Shown piece by piece: positions 54,928 to 64,000 of a DNA stretch of 64,000 bases. Position numbers and translations under genes: made by a program. Each line of letters starts with the position of its first letter. Position 1 is the first letter of the stretch. The notes under the pieces were generated by a model that was given only the letters and a program-made list of their open reading frames with translations, was not told where the DNA came from and did no database searches. The stretch is from NCBI GenBank assembly GCA_963742535.1, contig CAVUMC010000002.1, positions 2,170,001 through 2,234,000 on the forward strand, given 5' to 3'. The stretch comes from VRUE01 sp963742535. Its GTDB lineage: Bacteria > Actinomycetota > Thermoleophilia > Solirubrobacterales > 70-9.

Positions 54928-55364
54928 GTGCGGCTCGCTTTGACGAGGTTGCCGCGGCCGACTTCGCGGCTCGTTTCGCCGAGTACTGGCGTGCGCCGAC
55001 GCCGGGCGGCCTCAGCCTCGTTCTCGCCAAGCGCGTCCGCCTCGTCGCGCCGATGACGCCGGTAACCGAGACCCTCGCTGAAGGCCAGCGCGTCTTTGCC
55101 GATCTTTTTGAGCTGATCCCCGACCTCACCGGTGAGCTGCATCGTTGGGGTGCCACCGACGATGGCGTCCTTATCGAGTTCACCCTCAGCGGTTCCTTGG
55201 GCACCCGGCCCATCTCATGGCATGCCGTCGATCGCTTCGTCATCGGCGAGGACGGTCTGGCCACCGAACGCGTCAACTACTTCGATTCGATGCCGGTGGT
55301 GCTGGCTGCGGCGACTCGCCCGCGCGCCTGGCCCGCTTTTCTGCGCAGCCGCCTGCGCCGCTGA
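54924..55364 (+). CDS. NTF2/SnoaL-like protein
   Basis: 146 residues with the cone-shaped NTF2-like pattern: FAARFAEYWRAPTPGGLSLV, RVFADLFELIPDLTGELHRW, VLIEFTLSGSLGTRPISWHAVDRFVIGEDG. It could be a ketosteroid-isomerase-type or ligand-binding protein; no catalytic residues can be fixed. The GTG overlaps the tetR stop, so it is translated together with the regulator. Confidence 0.8.
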   Translation: MSAARFDEVAAADFAARFAEYWRAPTPGGLSLVLAKRVRLVAPMTPVTETLAEGQRVFADLFELIPDLTGELHRWGATDDGVLIEFTLSGSLGTRPISWHAVDRFVIGEDGLATERVNYFDSMPVVLAAATRPRAWPAFLRSRLRR

Positions 55365-55369
55365 TCCCC

Positions 55370-55804
55370 TCAGTCGAGCAGGCCGACCTGGCGCAGGATC
55401 GAGACCGAGTCCGAGTAGACGTCCTTGCGCTTGACCAAGCCGTTCTCGAAGGGGATCACGTCGACGCCGTCCCAGCTCACCGTGCGGCCGCTCGGCGCCG
55501 CTTCGATCTCGCCGCGGCGCAGCGCCTGTGAGTGCGTCGCCGTCGCCGTCCACTCCTGCGTCACCACGCCGTCGCGCACATAGAGCCTGCGGGTCTCGAA
55601 CCGCATGTCGGGCCAGGATTCGAAGATCTTGGCGATATGGCCTCGCACCTCCTCGCCGCTGGCGCTCTCACCCGCAGTGTGGTTGGCGAAGACCATGTCC
55701 GGCGCGTGCATCGCCACGATTGCGTCGAGGTCTTGGGCGTTCCAGGCCTCGTTGTAGCGGCCGATTGCCTCGCTCAGCGCCTCGATTCCGTCACGCTCGC
55801 TCAT
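55370..55804 (-). CDS. SnoaL-like/NTF2-family protein
   Basis: 144 residues: AIGRYNEAWNAQDLDAIVAMHAPDMVFANHTAG is the classic SnoaL opening with the Trp-Asn-His loop, followed by IAKIFESWPDMRFETRRLYV and a hydrophobic beta core. Converges on the previous NTF2-like gene with 5 bp between. Function unknown; possibly an enzyme or ester-binding protein. Confidence 0.8.
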   Translation of the reverse strand: MSERDGIEALSEAIGRYNEAWNAQDLDAIVAMHAPDMVFANHTAGESASGEEVRGHIAKIFESWPDMRFETRRLYVRDGVVTQEWTATATHSQALRRGEIEAAPSGRTVSWDGVDVIPFENGLVKRKDVYSDSVSILRQVGLLD

Positions 55805-55825
55805 CGGGCCTACTGTAACCCCGAA

Positions 55826-56332
55826 TTAGTCGCTAGGAACCGGTGTTGCCGGTGGGGCGCCCGCTTCGAGCAGCGTGGCGATGTAGATCGTCACCGGCTT
55901 CGTCCCGGTGTTGGCGGCCCGGTGGATGTCGGACGGCTGCTCGACGATCCACTGCCCGGCCTTGATCTTGGCAGTTTGGCCCGCCTTGATCGTGCGCACG
56001 ACGGTCGGGTTCGCGTCGGACTGGCCGCGGCGGACCATTACCGAACCCTGTTCGACCGTGTAGGTGAGGACGCCGGATTCGACCCGCGCCACCTGGGTGC
56101 CGAGGTGGTGATGGAGGGCGAGCTTGGCTCCGGCCGGCACGACCACGCGGCTGAGGACCAGTTCCCGGCCCGGTGCCCCCTGCACCTTTCGGGTCTGGGC
56201 CATCGCATCGCGTTGCGCTTCCGGCGCGGTTGGAGCGCTTGTCGCCAGGCCACCACCGGCCAGGCTGACAAGTGCCGCCACCACCAGGGCCAGGCTGACC
56301 AGCGTCGCCGCGAGCTGCGTCTTCGATCTCAT
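55826..56332 (-). CDS. Secreted cupin-domain protein
   Basis: 168 residues with a signal peptide (LAATLVSLALVVAALVSLAG) and one cupin domain: VVVPAGAKLALHHHLGTQVARVESGVLTYTV carries the HHH...E metal-binding motif, and GQWIVEQPSDIHRAANTG the second His. An exported cupin would act in the cell wall space; substrate unknown. Confidence 0.78.
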   Translation of the reverse strand: MRSKTQLAATLVSLALVVAALVSLAGGGLATSAPTAPEAQRDAMAQTRKVQGAPGRELVLSRVVVPAGAKLALHHHLGTQVARVESGVLTYTVEQGSVMVRRGQSDANPTVVRTIKAGQTAKIKAGQWIVEQPSDIHRAANTGTKPVTIYIATLLEAGAPPATPVPSD

Positions 56333-56434
56333 CGCCGCGACAGGCTCTCAGGGGTCCCGGCGGAAGCCGGCGGGTCGACGATCGTCGTTGGCTAAGGTCA
56401 ACCGCGCCGAGCAGATCGCAAACGAGGAGGCGAG

Positions 56435-57280
56435 ATGGACGTCGGTATCGGATTGCCGAATGCAGTGCCGGGGACGAGTGGGGCAGAGCTGACCGAGTTC
56501 GCGCGCCGCGCCGACGCCCGTGGTTTCTCCACTCTGGGGACGATCGACCGCGTCGTCTACGGCAACTACGAGCCCCTCATTGCCCTCGCCGCCGCGGCGG
56601 CGGTGACCGAGCGGATTGGTCTCTGCACCTCGGTTTTGCTCGGGCCGCTTCGGCCCAACCCGACCGAGCTGGCGAAGCAGTCGCTGAGCCTCAACGCTCT
56701 TTCTGGTGGGCGCTTCACCCTCGGCATCGGTCTTGGCGCTCGTGAGGACGACTACGAGGCGAGCGGCGTGTCCTTGAGCGGACGGGGGAAGGCCCTTGAC
56801 GAGGCGCTGGAGCGGATCAAGGAGGTCTGGGAGGGCGATGAGGTGGGTCCCTCTGAGCAGGGATCGCCAGGCCTGGTGGTGGGAGGGAGCGTCGACGCCT
56901 CCTACGCTCGCGCCGCGCGCTTCGGCGACGGTTGGATCGCTGGTGGTGCCCCGCCCGAGCAGTACGCGGAGATGGCCGGGAAGGCGAAGGCCGCCTGGGC
57001 CGAGGCGGGCCGCGAGGGCGAGCCGCGGCTGATGGGCCTCGCCTACTACTCGCTTGGCGAGAACGCCGAGGCAGAGGCCGAGGCCTATCTGGGCGACTAC
57101 TACGCCTTCCTCGGCGAGGAAGTCGCGGGCTACATCGTCTCCAGTGCTGCCAAGGACGCCGAGACGGTCAAGCGGTATGTGGGCGCCTTCGACGAGGCGG
57201 GTTGCGGCGAGCTGATCTTCTTCCCATCGTCGAGCGACCCCGATCAGGTCGATCTGCTGGCTGACGCCGTCGGGCTGTAG
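56435..57280 (+). CDS. Luciferase-like (LLM) F420-type oxidoreductase
   Basis: 281 residues of the TIM-barrel LLM superfamily: MDVGIGLPNAVPGTSGAELT, ARRADARGFSTLGTIDRVVY, then TERIGLCTSVLLGPLRPNPTELAKQSLSLNALSGGRFTLGIGLGAREDDY, the core typical of F420-dependent members. The C-terminus is shorter than the usual 330 residues. F420 use is inferred from the actinobacterial context. GGAGG stands before the ATG. Confidence 0.85.
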   Translation: MDVGIGLPNAVPGTSGAELTEFARRADARGFSTLGTIDRVVYGNYEPLIALAAAAAVTERIGLCTSVLLGPLRPNPTELAKQSLSLNALSGGRFTLGIGLGAREDDYEASGVSLSGRGKALDEALERIKEVWEGDEVGPSEQGSPGLVVGGSVDASYARAARFGDGWIAGGAPPEQYAEMAGKAKAAWAEAGREGEPRLMGLAYYSLGENAEAEAEAYLGDYYAFLGEEVAGYIVSSAAKDAETVKRYVGAFDEAGCGELIFFPSSSDPDQVDLLADAVGL

Positions 57281-57294
57281 TCGCGGCGGCGCAA

Positions 57295-57867
57295 ATGGCG
57301 GACGACCTGCCGATCTTCTCCTTTGCCTCCAGCGAAGAGATGGAGGAGTGGCTCGAGGGCAACGCCGCTGGCAGCGAGGGAATCTGGCTGAAGATCGCCA
57401 AGAAGGGTTCCGGGATCGCCAGCATTAACTACGCCGAAGCGTTGGAGCTGGCGCTCTGCTTCGGCTGGATCGATAGCCAGAAGCGCGGCTTCGACGAGCA
57501 GTACTTCCTGCAGCGCTTCACTCCAAGGCGGCCAACCGGCAAGTGGTCCCAGATCAATCGCGAGAAGGCGGAAGCTCTCATCGCCGCGGGAACGATGCGC
57601 GCGGCTGGCCTGGTCGAGGTGGATGCGGCCAAGGCGGACGGTCGCTGGGATGCCGCCTACGCTGGGCAGCGCACCGCCAAGGTCCCCGACGACCTGCAGC
57701 GCGAGCTCGATCGCAGCAAAGCGGCGGCCGACTTCTTCGCTGAGCTCGACAGCGCCAACCGCTACGCGATCCTCTACCGGCTGGACGACGCGAAGAAGCC
57801 GGAGACGCGCGAGCGACGCCTGCGCAAGTTCGTCGAGATGTTGGAGCGGGGCGAGAAGATCCACTAG
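57295..57867 (+). CDS. YdeI/OmpD-associated-family protein
   Basis: 190 residues. Conserved family runs are GIWLKIAKKGSGIASINYAEAL, ALCFGWIDSQKRGFDEQYFLQRFTPRR and GKWSQINREKAEALIAAG, and the C-terminal YRLDDAKKPETRERRLRKFVEML. YdeI proteins are small cytoplasmic proteins linked to antimicrobial-peptide tolerance in Salmonella; the biochemical role is unknown. It begins 14 bp after the LLM gene. Confidence 0.85.
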   Translation: MADDLPIFSFASSEEMEEWLEGNAAGSEGIWLKIAKKGSGIASINYAEALELALCFGWIDSQKRGFDEQYFLQRFTPRRPTGKWSQINREKAEALIAAGTMRAAGLVEVDAAKADGRWDAAYAGQRTAKVPDDLQRELDRSKAAADFFAELDSANRYAILYRLDDAKKPETRERRLRKFVEMLERGEKIH

Positions 57868-57896
57868 CCCCCGTCGGGCCTCCGTACACTCGGCGC

Positions 57897-58877
<981 letters not shown>

Positions 58878-58886
58878 GTTCGAGTT

Positions 58887-58900
58887 TGGCTGGTCAGCCA
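58887..58900. promoter_or_regulatory. Palindromic operator, copy 3 (cytochrome P450)
   Basis: TGGCTGGTCAGCCA (6-bp arms around GT) is identical to the core of copy 1 at 15999. It stands just before a -10-like TACGAT (58903-58908), and the GTG start is 6 nt further, so a bound repressor would sit between -35 and -10 of a leaderless promoter. Confidence 0.68.
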
Positions 58901-58914
58901 GTTACGATTCGGCC

Positions 58915-60366
58915 GTGCCCGCCGGGACCGCCGCCAAGCCCGCTCCTCACGTCGAGCCGCCGAAGCAGCTGAGCGCCAACCCGGTGGTGCGCGTGCTCGA
59001 CGACGTGCGAGCTGAGGCGCGGGTCCGCATGCGCGGCTCCTACCCGCCCGGGCCGCAGGACTTCAGCTTCGCGCGGACGCTGGACGCGGCCCGCGATCCG
59101 CTGCCGTTGTTGCTCGGCCTCTACGAGGAGCACGGCCCGATCTTCAGCGTCCGCCTCCTGCACAGCCCGGTGATCTTCATGCTCGGGCCGGAGGCGAATC
59201 ACTTCGTCACCGTCGCCCACCCGGAGAACTTCCACTGGCGCGAGTCGAGCTTCGGCGACCTGATCCCGCTGCTCGGCGACGGCTTGCTGACGATCGACGA
59301 CGCCTACCACGACCGCGCTCGCGAGATCATGATGCCCGCCTTCCACCGCGAGCAGGTCTCGGCCTCGGTCGCGGCGATGGTCGCCGAGGCGACTCCGGCG
59401 ATCGAGCGCCTGCATCCAGGCGAGGTGGTCGACATCTACGAGTGGATGCGGAACGTGGCAATGCGGATCGCGATGCGAGCCCTGCTCGGCCTCGATCCCG
59501 ATGAGGCAGGGAAGGGCGCCGCCGCGGCTGAGCACTTCGAGCGGGCGCTCGGCTTCTACGGCATCGACTTCCACCTGCGCCTGCTGCGCGGGCCAGGCTC
59601 GCCCTGGTCGAAGATGACCCGTTCGCGCGCCGTGCTCGACGAGATCGTCTACGGCGAGATCGCCCACCGGCGCGCCGATCCCGATGAGAGCCGGATGGAC
59701 ATCCTCAGCCTGCTGGTCGGCGTGCGCGATGAGGCGGGGGAAGGGTTCACCGACAAGGAGATTCGCGACCAGGTGATGACCCTGATGTTCGCCGGCCACG
59801 ACACCTCGACCTCGACCCTTACCTTCCTGATGCACGAGCTCGCTCGCCACCCGGACGTGCTGGCCAAGCTCTGCGAGGAGCAGGACCGCGTACTCGGCGG
59901 CGAGGCACCGGACATCGACCGGCTCGAGCGCGAGATGCCCTATCTGGACATGGTCCTCGACGAGATCTTGCGCCTCTACCCACCGGCCTGGATCGGGCCG
60001 CGACGGGCGGTGCGCGACTTTGAATTCGGCGGCCACCGGGTCGCGCGCGGCGCCTACGTCAACTACTGCTCCTGGGCCAGCCACCGCATCCCCGAGGTCT
60101 TTCCCGAGCCCGAGGCCTTCATTCCGGAGCGCTTCGAACGCGAACGTAAGGCGGCGCTGCCGCGCGGGGCCTACGTGCCCTTTGGCGGCGGGCGGCGGAT
60201 CTGCATCGGCAAGCGCTTCGGTCAGACCGAGGTGAAGTTGGTGGCGACGATGCTGCTGCAGCACCTGCGGCTCGACGCGATGCCAGGGCGGACGATGACC
60301 GTGCGCCAGATGCCGACCCTCTCGCCCCGGGGCGGCCTGCGCATGCGCGTGTTGCCGCGCGGGTAG
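58915..60366 (+). CDS. Cytochrome P450
   Basis: 483 residues. The I-helix has LMFAGHDTSTSTLTFLMHEL, the ExxR motif is in DMVLDEILRLYPPAWIGPRR, and the heme loop is VPFGGGRRICIGKRFG with the axial Cys. The first 40 residues are Pro/Ala-rich without a clear membrane anchor. The long-chain/CYP102- or CYP120-like appearance of PPGPQDFSFARTLDAARDPL suggests a hydrophobic substrate such as a fatty acid or terpenoid, which cannot be fixed. It carries a palindromic operator shared with lipid-oxidation genes. GTG 58915 is preferred over the longer open frame that overlaps rlmN. Confidence 0.93.
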   Translation: MPAGTAAKPAPHVEPPKQLSANPVVRVLDDVRAEARVRMRGSYPPGPQDFSFARTLDAARDPLPLLLGLYEEHGPIFSVRLLHSPVIFMLGPEANHFVTVAHPENFHWRESSFGDLIPLLGDGLLTIDDAYHDRAREIMMPAFHREQVSASVAAMVAEATPAIERLHPGEVVDIYEWMRNVAMRIAMRALLGLDPDEAGKGAAAAEHFERALGFYGIDFHLRLLRGPGSPWSKMTRSRAVLDEIVYGEIAHRRADPDESRMDILSLLVGVRDEAGEGFTDKEIRDQVMTLMFAGHDTSTSTLTFLMHELARHPDVLAKLCEEQDRVLGGEAPDIDRLEREMPYLDMVLDEILRLYPPAWIGPRRAVRDFEFGGHRVARGAYVNYCSWASHRIPEVFPEPEAFIPERFERERKAALPRGAYVPFGGGRRICIGKRFGQTEVKLVATMLLQHLRLDAMPGRTMTVRQMPTLSPRGGLRMRVLPRG

Positions 60367-60379
60367 CCTGCCCGCAGCA

Positions 60380-61624
60380 ATGCGGGCGCTGGTCATCTCC
60401 GACACTCACTTCGGGGCCTGGACGGGCCGCGACCTGCTCCGCGAGGAGTTCTTCCTCGAGCGGCTGGCGCCGCAACTCGAGGGCATCGACGAGCTGATCT
60501 TCCTCGGTGACCTCTTCGACTTCCTCTTTGGTTCGGTTGGTGAGGCGGTCGACGCATCGGTCGGACTGCTCGACCTGATCGCGGCCAACCTGAGCGGCAA
60601 GCGGCTCGTCTTCCTCGCCGGCAACCACGACCACCACCTCGTCCACCGCGACGCGGAGAACCGGCTCGAGGCGCAGCTCGCCTCCGGGCGTTCGCCCTTG
60701 CTCAGCGGCGAGCCCGAGCTTGCGGGAGCGAGCGGCCCGGGCTATTTCCGTTCCTTCCTCGCTCGTCGCCTGCCGGGGGTCGAGATCGAGATCGCCTATC
60801 CGACCTACGAGTGCGCTGGTGTGCTCCTCACTCACGGCCACTACCTCGATCCCCACGCTCGTCTGACCGGCTCGCGCGGAGACCGGCTGCTGACCAGGGT
60901 GCTCTGGGGCATCGCCACCGGTGGGCCAGAGGACCCGAAGACGATCGCCGATTACGAGTCGACGATCACCCTTCTGACCGAGTGGCTCTACATCGCTGCC
61001 CAGATGCCGCACGGGACCCACGCCCAGCAGAACGTCTTTCGCGCCGTGCAGCGGGTGGGGCGCCTCGCCTCGACGCTGGGTACGCCGGTGCGCGGGGCCA
61101 AGCGAATCGCGGCCGAGCTGCGCGAGCGCGGCGCTGGTGGGGCCGCCCCCGCGGAGCTCCCGATGCCGAGCGAGGAGCACTTCGACGCGGTCGTACGGGC
61201 CGAGGCCGCCCGCCAGCGCCGCGAGCAGCCGGCGCCGCAGGCCGCCTGGCCCCACCCTGCTTATCCGGCGGCCTCGGTGATCTCGCCCAGCGATCCCTCC
61301 GAGCACGCGCTCGAGGCGTTCGCCAAAGTGGTCGCGAACCTGGGCTGGGACCGGGAGGCGGAGCGGATCGTCTTCGCCCACACGCACCAGCCCCTGGCCG
61401 ACGTCCGCTGCGGCAACGGGTCCCCCGTCCGCTACTGGAACACCGGCTCCTGGATCTACGAGCCGGACCTCGGCTCGCGCCAGGCCTATGCGCGCTACCT
61501 GCGCTACGCCTGGCCCGGCACCGCGATCGTGATCGATGACGAAGAGCGCGATCCGTGCCTGGTCGAGCTGCTCGCCGACCTCAACCCGCTGGCCGGCGGC
61601 CCCGGCCTGCCCGCCGCAACGTGA
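60380..61624 (+). CDS. Calcineurin-like metallophosphoesterase
   Basis: 414 residues. Metal-binding motifs: ISDTHFGAWTG (D-x-H), FLGDLFDFLF (GD-xx-D), LVFLAGNHDHHLVH (GNHD), GVLLTHGHYLDPHA and, near the C-terminus, RIVFAHTHQPLADVR (GH-x-H). A long insert (about 200-310) is helical and Ala/Arg-rich. The fold is like UDP-2,3-diacylglucosamine hydrolase (LpxH) or general phosphodiesterases; the substrate is unknown. It follows the P450 gene by 13 bp. Confidence 0.88.
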   Translation: MRALVISDTHFGAWTGRDLLREEFFLERLAPQLEGIDELIFLGDLFDFLFGSVGEAVDASVGLLDLIAANLSGKRLVFLAGNHDHHLVHRDAENRLEAQLASGRSPLLSGEPELAGASGPGYFRSFLARRLPGVEIEIAYPTYECAGVLLTHGHYLDPHARLTGSRGDRLLTRVLWGIATGGPEDPKTIADYESTITLLTEWLYIAAQMPHGTHAQQNVFRAVQRVGRLASTLGTPVRGAKRIAAELRERGAGGAAPAELPMPSEEHFDAVVRAEAARQRREQPAPQAAWPHPAYPAASVISPSDPSEHALEAFAKVVANLGWDREAERIVFAHTHQPLADVRCGNGSPVRYWNTGSWIYEPDLGSRQAYARYLRYAWPGTAIVIDDEERDPCLVELLADLNPLAGGPGLPAAT

Positions 61625-61797
61625 TCGGCGACCTGCTCACGCTCGCCGCAGTCCTGGTTCGGGCCGAAGAGGCCTGGGAGCCGGTGCTGTTCGGCGGCCT
61701 GATCCCGCTCTTCGGTGCCCTCGCGGTCGGCTTCATCATCTGGCGAGCCGTGCGCGACACCGACGACGAAGACGTGCGCGATAGCGACAAAAGCTGA
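61621..61797 (+). CDS. Small single-pass membrane protein
   Basis: 58 residues: a short N-terminus, one hydrophobic helix (LFGGLIPLFGALAVGFIIW) and an acidic tail (RDTDDEDVRDSDKS). Its GTG overlaps the phosphoesterase stop (GTGA), so it is translationally coupled and may anchor or regulate that enzyme. No family recognised. Confidence 0.6.
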   Translation: MIGDLLTLAAVLVRAEEAWEPVLFGGLIPLFGALAVGFIIWRAVRDTDDEDVRDSDKS

Positions 61798-61806
61798 GAA
61801 GCGCGG

Positions 61807-62193
61807 CTAGGCCGGGAGTCGGCGCCAGGCCCAGGCGCCAGCCAAGGCTGCGGCACCGCCCGAGACGACACCGGCGATCCCGGCAAGGCGCAGTTCCTCT
61901 TGTTTTTGACCGGCCAGCCCGAGGGTCAGGGCGTCGGCTGCGTCGAGAGAAGCTCCGGCGAGTGCCAGCGCTCGCAGCGCGGCGATGTCGTTGCGAGTCG
62001 CCAATGTCAGCGCCCCAAGCGCGAGATCCCTGCCGCCTGCGAGCCGGGCCAGGGCATGGCCCGATGCGTCGGTGCCCGGGAAGCCAAGAACACGCAGAGC
62101 CGGCCGGGTCGCGAGCAGGGCGCCGACCCCGATCGCGATGCGCCCGGCCGCAATCGCGACAACAACCTTGCGAGCTGTCTTGCGCGTGGTCAT
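61807..62193 (-). CDS. Small membrane protein
   Basis: 128 residues with three or four Ala-rich hydrophobic segments (VVVAIAAGRIAIGVGALLA; LALGALTLATRNDIAALRAL; LAGIAGVVSGGAAALAGAWA). The layout resembles the DUF4267-type family of small membrane proteins. Function unknown. It converges with the phosphoesterase operon. Confidence 0.68.
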   Translation of the reverse strand: MTTRKTARKVVVAIAAGRIAIGVGALLATRPALRVLGFPGTDASGHALARLAGGRDLALGALTLATRNDIAALRALALAGASLDAADALTLGLAGQKQEELRLAGIAGVVSGGAAALAGAWAWRRLPA

Positions 62194-62305
62194 CCCGACA
62201 CGCTACCCGTCCAGCTACTCACGTCACCCTCCAACTGTGTTTAGTGCGGCGAAAATAAACTTCTTTTTAATAAAGGATCGAGTTTCCTCTCGCTACCTTC
62301 GGTGA

Positions 62306-63787
62306 GTGGGAGAAAAAACTAACCAAAGCGGGAGACTTGCTATTCGTTGTGCAGTTGTCTTCCCGCTAGCTCTCTTCATCTTGGTCTACGCGATGAGCGA
62401 TCAGTGCGGTGCAGCGTTCCTCGGCCTCAATGGCCGAATCGCTTATTCCTCAGTTGGCGGAGGCCCGATTGAGTCCGTCAATCCCGACGGCGGAGGGATG
62501 CTCAGGTTGACAACCGGCGCCGAAGACTACGGGCCAATTTATTCCGCAGATGGTGGGCGAATTAGTTTCAAACGAGATAACGGCGTTGACGTGATAAATG
62601 CTGATGGATCGGAAATCAAGCAGGTGCTTAAAGCCCAACACGCGACCGAATCTAAAACGAAGTGGCTACAAAACTATGAAACATCAGAAGGGATGACTCT
62701 TCCCTTCGTCAAGGTTGAAACCGACGTTGATCAATCTCGCTTCTTCGAAGACCCGACCTTTTCACCGGACGGAACTCAACTGGCAGTCGTGGCAGAGTTC
62801 CGAGAAGCTATTTCGACGATCGTTTGCGCGGTCGAAGTTGAAGACGGATTGGACTGTCTCGCGCCTGGAGATCCGGGTAGCTACTTCGATTCAGCAATGG
62901 AATGCAAGTGCGCCTCTCAGATTGTTGCGGTGAGCACCCAGAGCGAAGAAGCGATCCAGCAAATCACCGTGGCTTCGCCGGAGGCCAATTTCAAAACCCC
63001 GACCTACTCACGCACCGGAGCTCTTGCCTTCGTGGCAAGGCCCTTCCCTAATGCGGGTTCGGCAATATTTGTGATTCCGTCGCCGGGTAGGCCGGCGGTT
63101 CAGATAACACCGGGCCCCGAAGATCAAGCGCCTGACTTCGCTCCGAGTGGATCGCGGATTGTCTTTATCCACGGAGGGCATGAGATCGCATTGGTCGGTG
63201 CTGGTGGCGGATCGCTGACGATTCTCCCTCTTGCTCTTCAGCCGTACTCGACTCGCGGCTATGTCGAATCACCCAGGTTTTCTCCTGACGGTCTGAAGAT
63301 CGTGTTCGGGCATTCCGCCCTGCTGTCGACCGGTGCCGAGGAAGCTGGTATCTACACGATGAACGCCGACGGGTCGGATGTGTCGAAGATCGTCGGAGAT
63401 GGGTCAGCTCCCAGTTGGCAATCGATCCCATTTCCTCCGCTGCGGGTCAAAAGAATCAAGGCCTTCGCAAAGAAAGGCAGGTTGCGGCTCAATAAAGAAC
63501 ATCAAGCGACCGTTGCCAATTTTATTTGCGGAACCTCGCCATGTCGATTTGGAAGCGTCAAGTCCAGACTTCGAATCGCGGGTAAGGTTTGCCGAGCCAA
63601 GATGCTCATGAGGAAGCGGGGCGCTCCCGAAACGAGGCCCAAGCTTCGAGTAACGGTGAAGGGCCGCTGTCTTGACGCCCTTGGAAAAGCACACCGGGGC
63701 CGCCTGCTTGCGAACGTGAGGTTTGGCGACGCGTTCGGGCGGCAGCTTTTGCGAGTGAGAGTAACTTTCGTTGTGGGTGGTAGCTAG
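62306..63787 (+). CDS. PD40/TolB-type beta-propeller exported protein, low GC
   Basis: 493 residues with a signal or anchor segment (VVFPLALFILVYAMS). Repeated PD40 blades include VNPDGGGMLRLTTGAEDYGP, DPTFSPDGTQLAVVAE, QAPDFAPSGSRIVFI and SPRFSPDGLKIVFG, each with the SPDG-type turn, and the chain IYTMNADGSDVSKIVG. The last 110 residues form a basic beta-rich module with Cys (FICGTSPCRFG; KGRCLDALG). Base composition is clearly lower in GC than its neighbours and its codon choice is mixed, so it may be acquired. Its leader is AT-rich (AATAAACTTCTTTTTAATAA), which gives promoter material. GTG 62306. Confidence 0.78.
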   Translation: MGEKTNQSGRLAIRCAVVFPLALFILVYAMSDQCGAAFLGLNGRIAYSSVGGGPIESVNPDGGGMLRLTTGAEDYGPIYSADGGRISFKRDNGVDVINADGSEIKQVLKAQHATESKTKWLQNYETSEGMTLPFVKVETDVDQSRFFEDPTFSPDGTQLAVVAEFREAISTIVCAVEVEDGLDCLAPGDPGSYFDSAMECKCASQIVAVSTQSEEAIQQITVASPEANFKTPTYSRTGALAFVARPFPNAGSAIFVIPSPGRPAVQITPGPEDQAPDFAPSGSRIVFIHGGHEIALVGAGGGSLTILPLALQPYSTRGYVESPRFSPDGLKIVFGHSALLSTGAEEAGIYTMNADGSDVSKIVGDGSAPSWQSIPFPPLRVKRIKAFAKKGRLRLNKEHQATVANFICGTSPCRFGSVKSRLRIAGKVCRAKMLMRKRGAPETRPKLRVTVKGRCLDALGKAHRGRLLANVRFGDAFGRQLLRVRVTFVVGGS

Positions 63788-63910
63788 CCAGAGATACTCA
63801 ACCTTCGATATGGCCGCATAACCGCAAAGTGCAGAGGAAGTTCTTGTCAAACCGAGGTTGATCGGCGGCCACGGCGGGTAGCGGGCCTCGAAACCACCCA
63901 AGGAGGGATG

Positions 63911-64000
63911 ATGCGCAACCGTTCGACTTCGCTTCGCCGTGCGCTGCCACTTTTCATCGCGGCGTTGGTGACGGTCCTCGGCGTCGCCGCCGTTGCAATG
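63911..64000 (+). CDS. Secreted protein, 5' end only
   Basis: The window ends 30 codons into this gene. MRNRSTSLRRALPLFIAALV followed by TVLGVAAVAM is a typical Sec signal peptide; nothing of the mature protein is visible. AGGAGG (63901-63906) precedes ATG 63911; an in-frame ATG at 63908 is also possible. Confidence 0.6.
   Translation, partial: MRNRSTSLRRALPLFIAALVTVLGVAAVAM

Overview
The window is about 64 kb of GC-rich, gene-dense bacterial chromosome. I infer an actinobacterium, most likely class Thermoleophilia (Solirubrobacterales group). The reasons are an actinobacterial mihF-type integration host factor, an FprA-type ferredoxin reductase, an actinobacterial HemQ, an F420-type luciferase-like oxidoreductase, a PimA-type glycosyltransferase, frequent GTG/TTG starts, and several unnamed protein types I associate with that group. 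No rRNA, tRNA, CRISPR array, transposase or phage gene is visible. The two ends cut a hydrolase gene (left) and a secreted-protein gene (right).

Layout. 1-2.8 kb: a small iron-sulfur/redox group (BolA, CGFS glutaredoxin, A-type carrier) and a DegV protein. 2.8-7.0 kb: envelope genes, a PimA-like glycosyltransferase fused to a flippase-like membrane domain and a large polytopic protein. 7.0-10.3 kb: HemQ, ferredoxin-NADP reductase and a tandem winged-helix regulator. 10.3-10.8 kb: the only gene-free stretch above 300 bp; it holds a good promoter followed by strong hairpins and is probably a free-standing structured RNA. 10.8-17.9 kb (minus strand): MetH, an aldehyde dehydrogenase, a PQQ-type sugar dehydrogenase and a lipoprotein. 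18.0-25.3 kb: an MlaE/MlaE/MlaF lipid-ABC operon that continues into an MMPL/RND transporter and a thioredoxin-like protein, with no MCE-domain gene. 25.3-28.4 kb: mihF, then a serine-palmitoyltransferase-like gene divergent from a GNAT-type acyltransferase resembling bacterial ceramide synthase. 28.5-32 kb: AlkA-type glycosylase and a PAS-GAF-GGDEF-EAL gene broken by one frameshift. 32-34.6 kb: a ThiXYZ-like ABC importer. 34.6-38.6 kb: TauE/Rrf2 pair and a MoxR/VWA pair. 38.7-42.8 kb: a lipoprotein, two cation/Ca2+ exchangers and a secreted protein with 18 TTA codons. 42.9-46.2 kb: a peroxiredoxin operon, acyl-CoA dehydrogenase and an HTH regulator. 46.2-53.6 kb: TypA, cold-shock protein, an S8 peptidase, a TVP38 protein and a RecD2-like helicase. 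53.6-58.9 kb: small enzymes and regulators (cupins, TetR, NTF2-like, LLM, YdeI, RlmN). 58.9-64 kb: cytochrome P450, metallophosphoesterase, small membrane proteins and a PD40 beta-propeller protein of lower GC.

Connections. Three distant genes (aldehyde dehydrogenase, acyl-CoA dehydrogenase, P450) carry near-identical 16-bp palindromes just upstream and probably form one regulon for lipid or hydrophobic-substrate oxidation. The SPT-like/acyltransferase pair suggests sphingoid-base or ceramide-type lipid synthesis. The Mla-MMPL operon and the PimA fusion point to active envelope-lipid traffic. Three places (19.7, 31.16 and 39.8 kb) show reading-frame or start anomalies that could be real or assembly errors.
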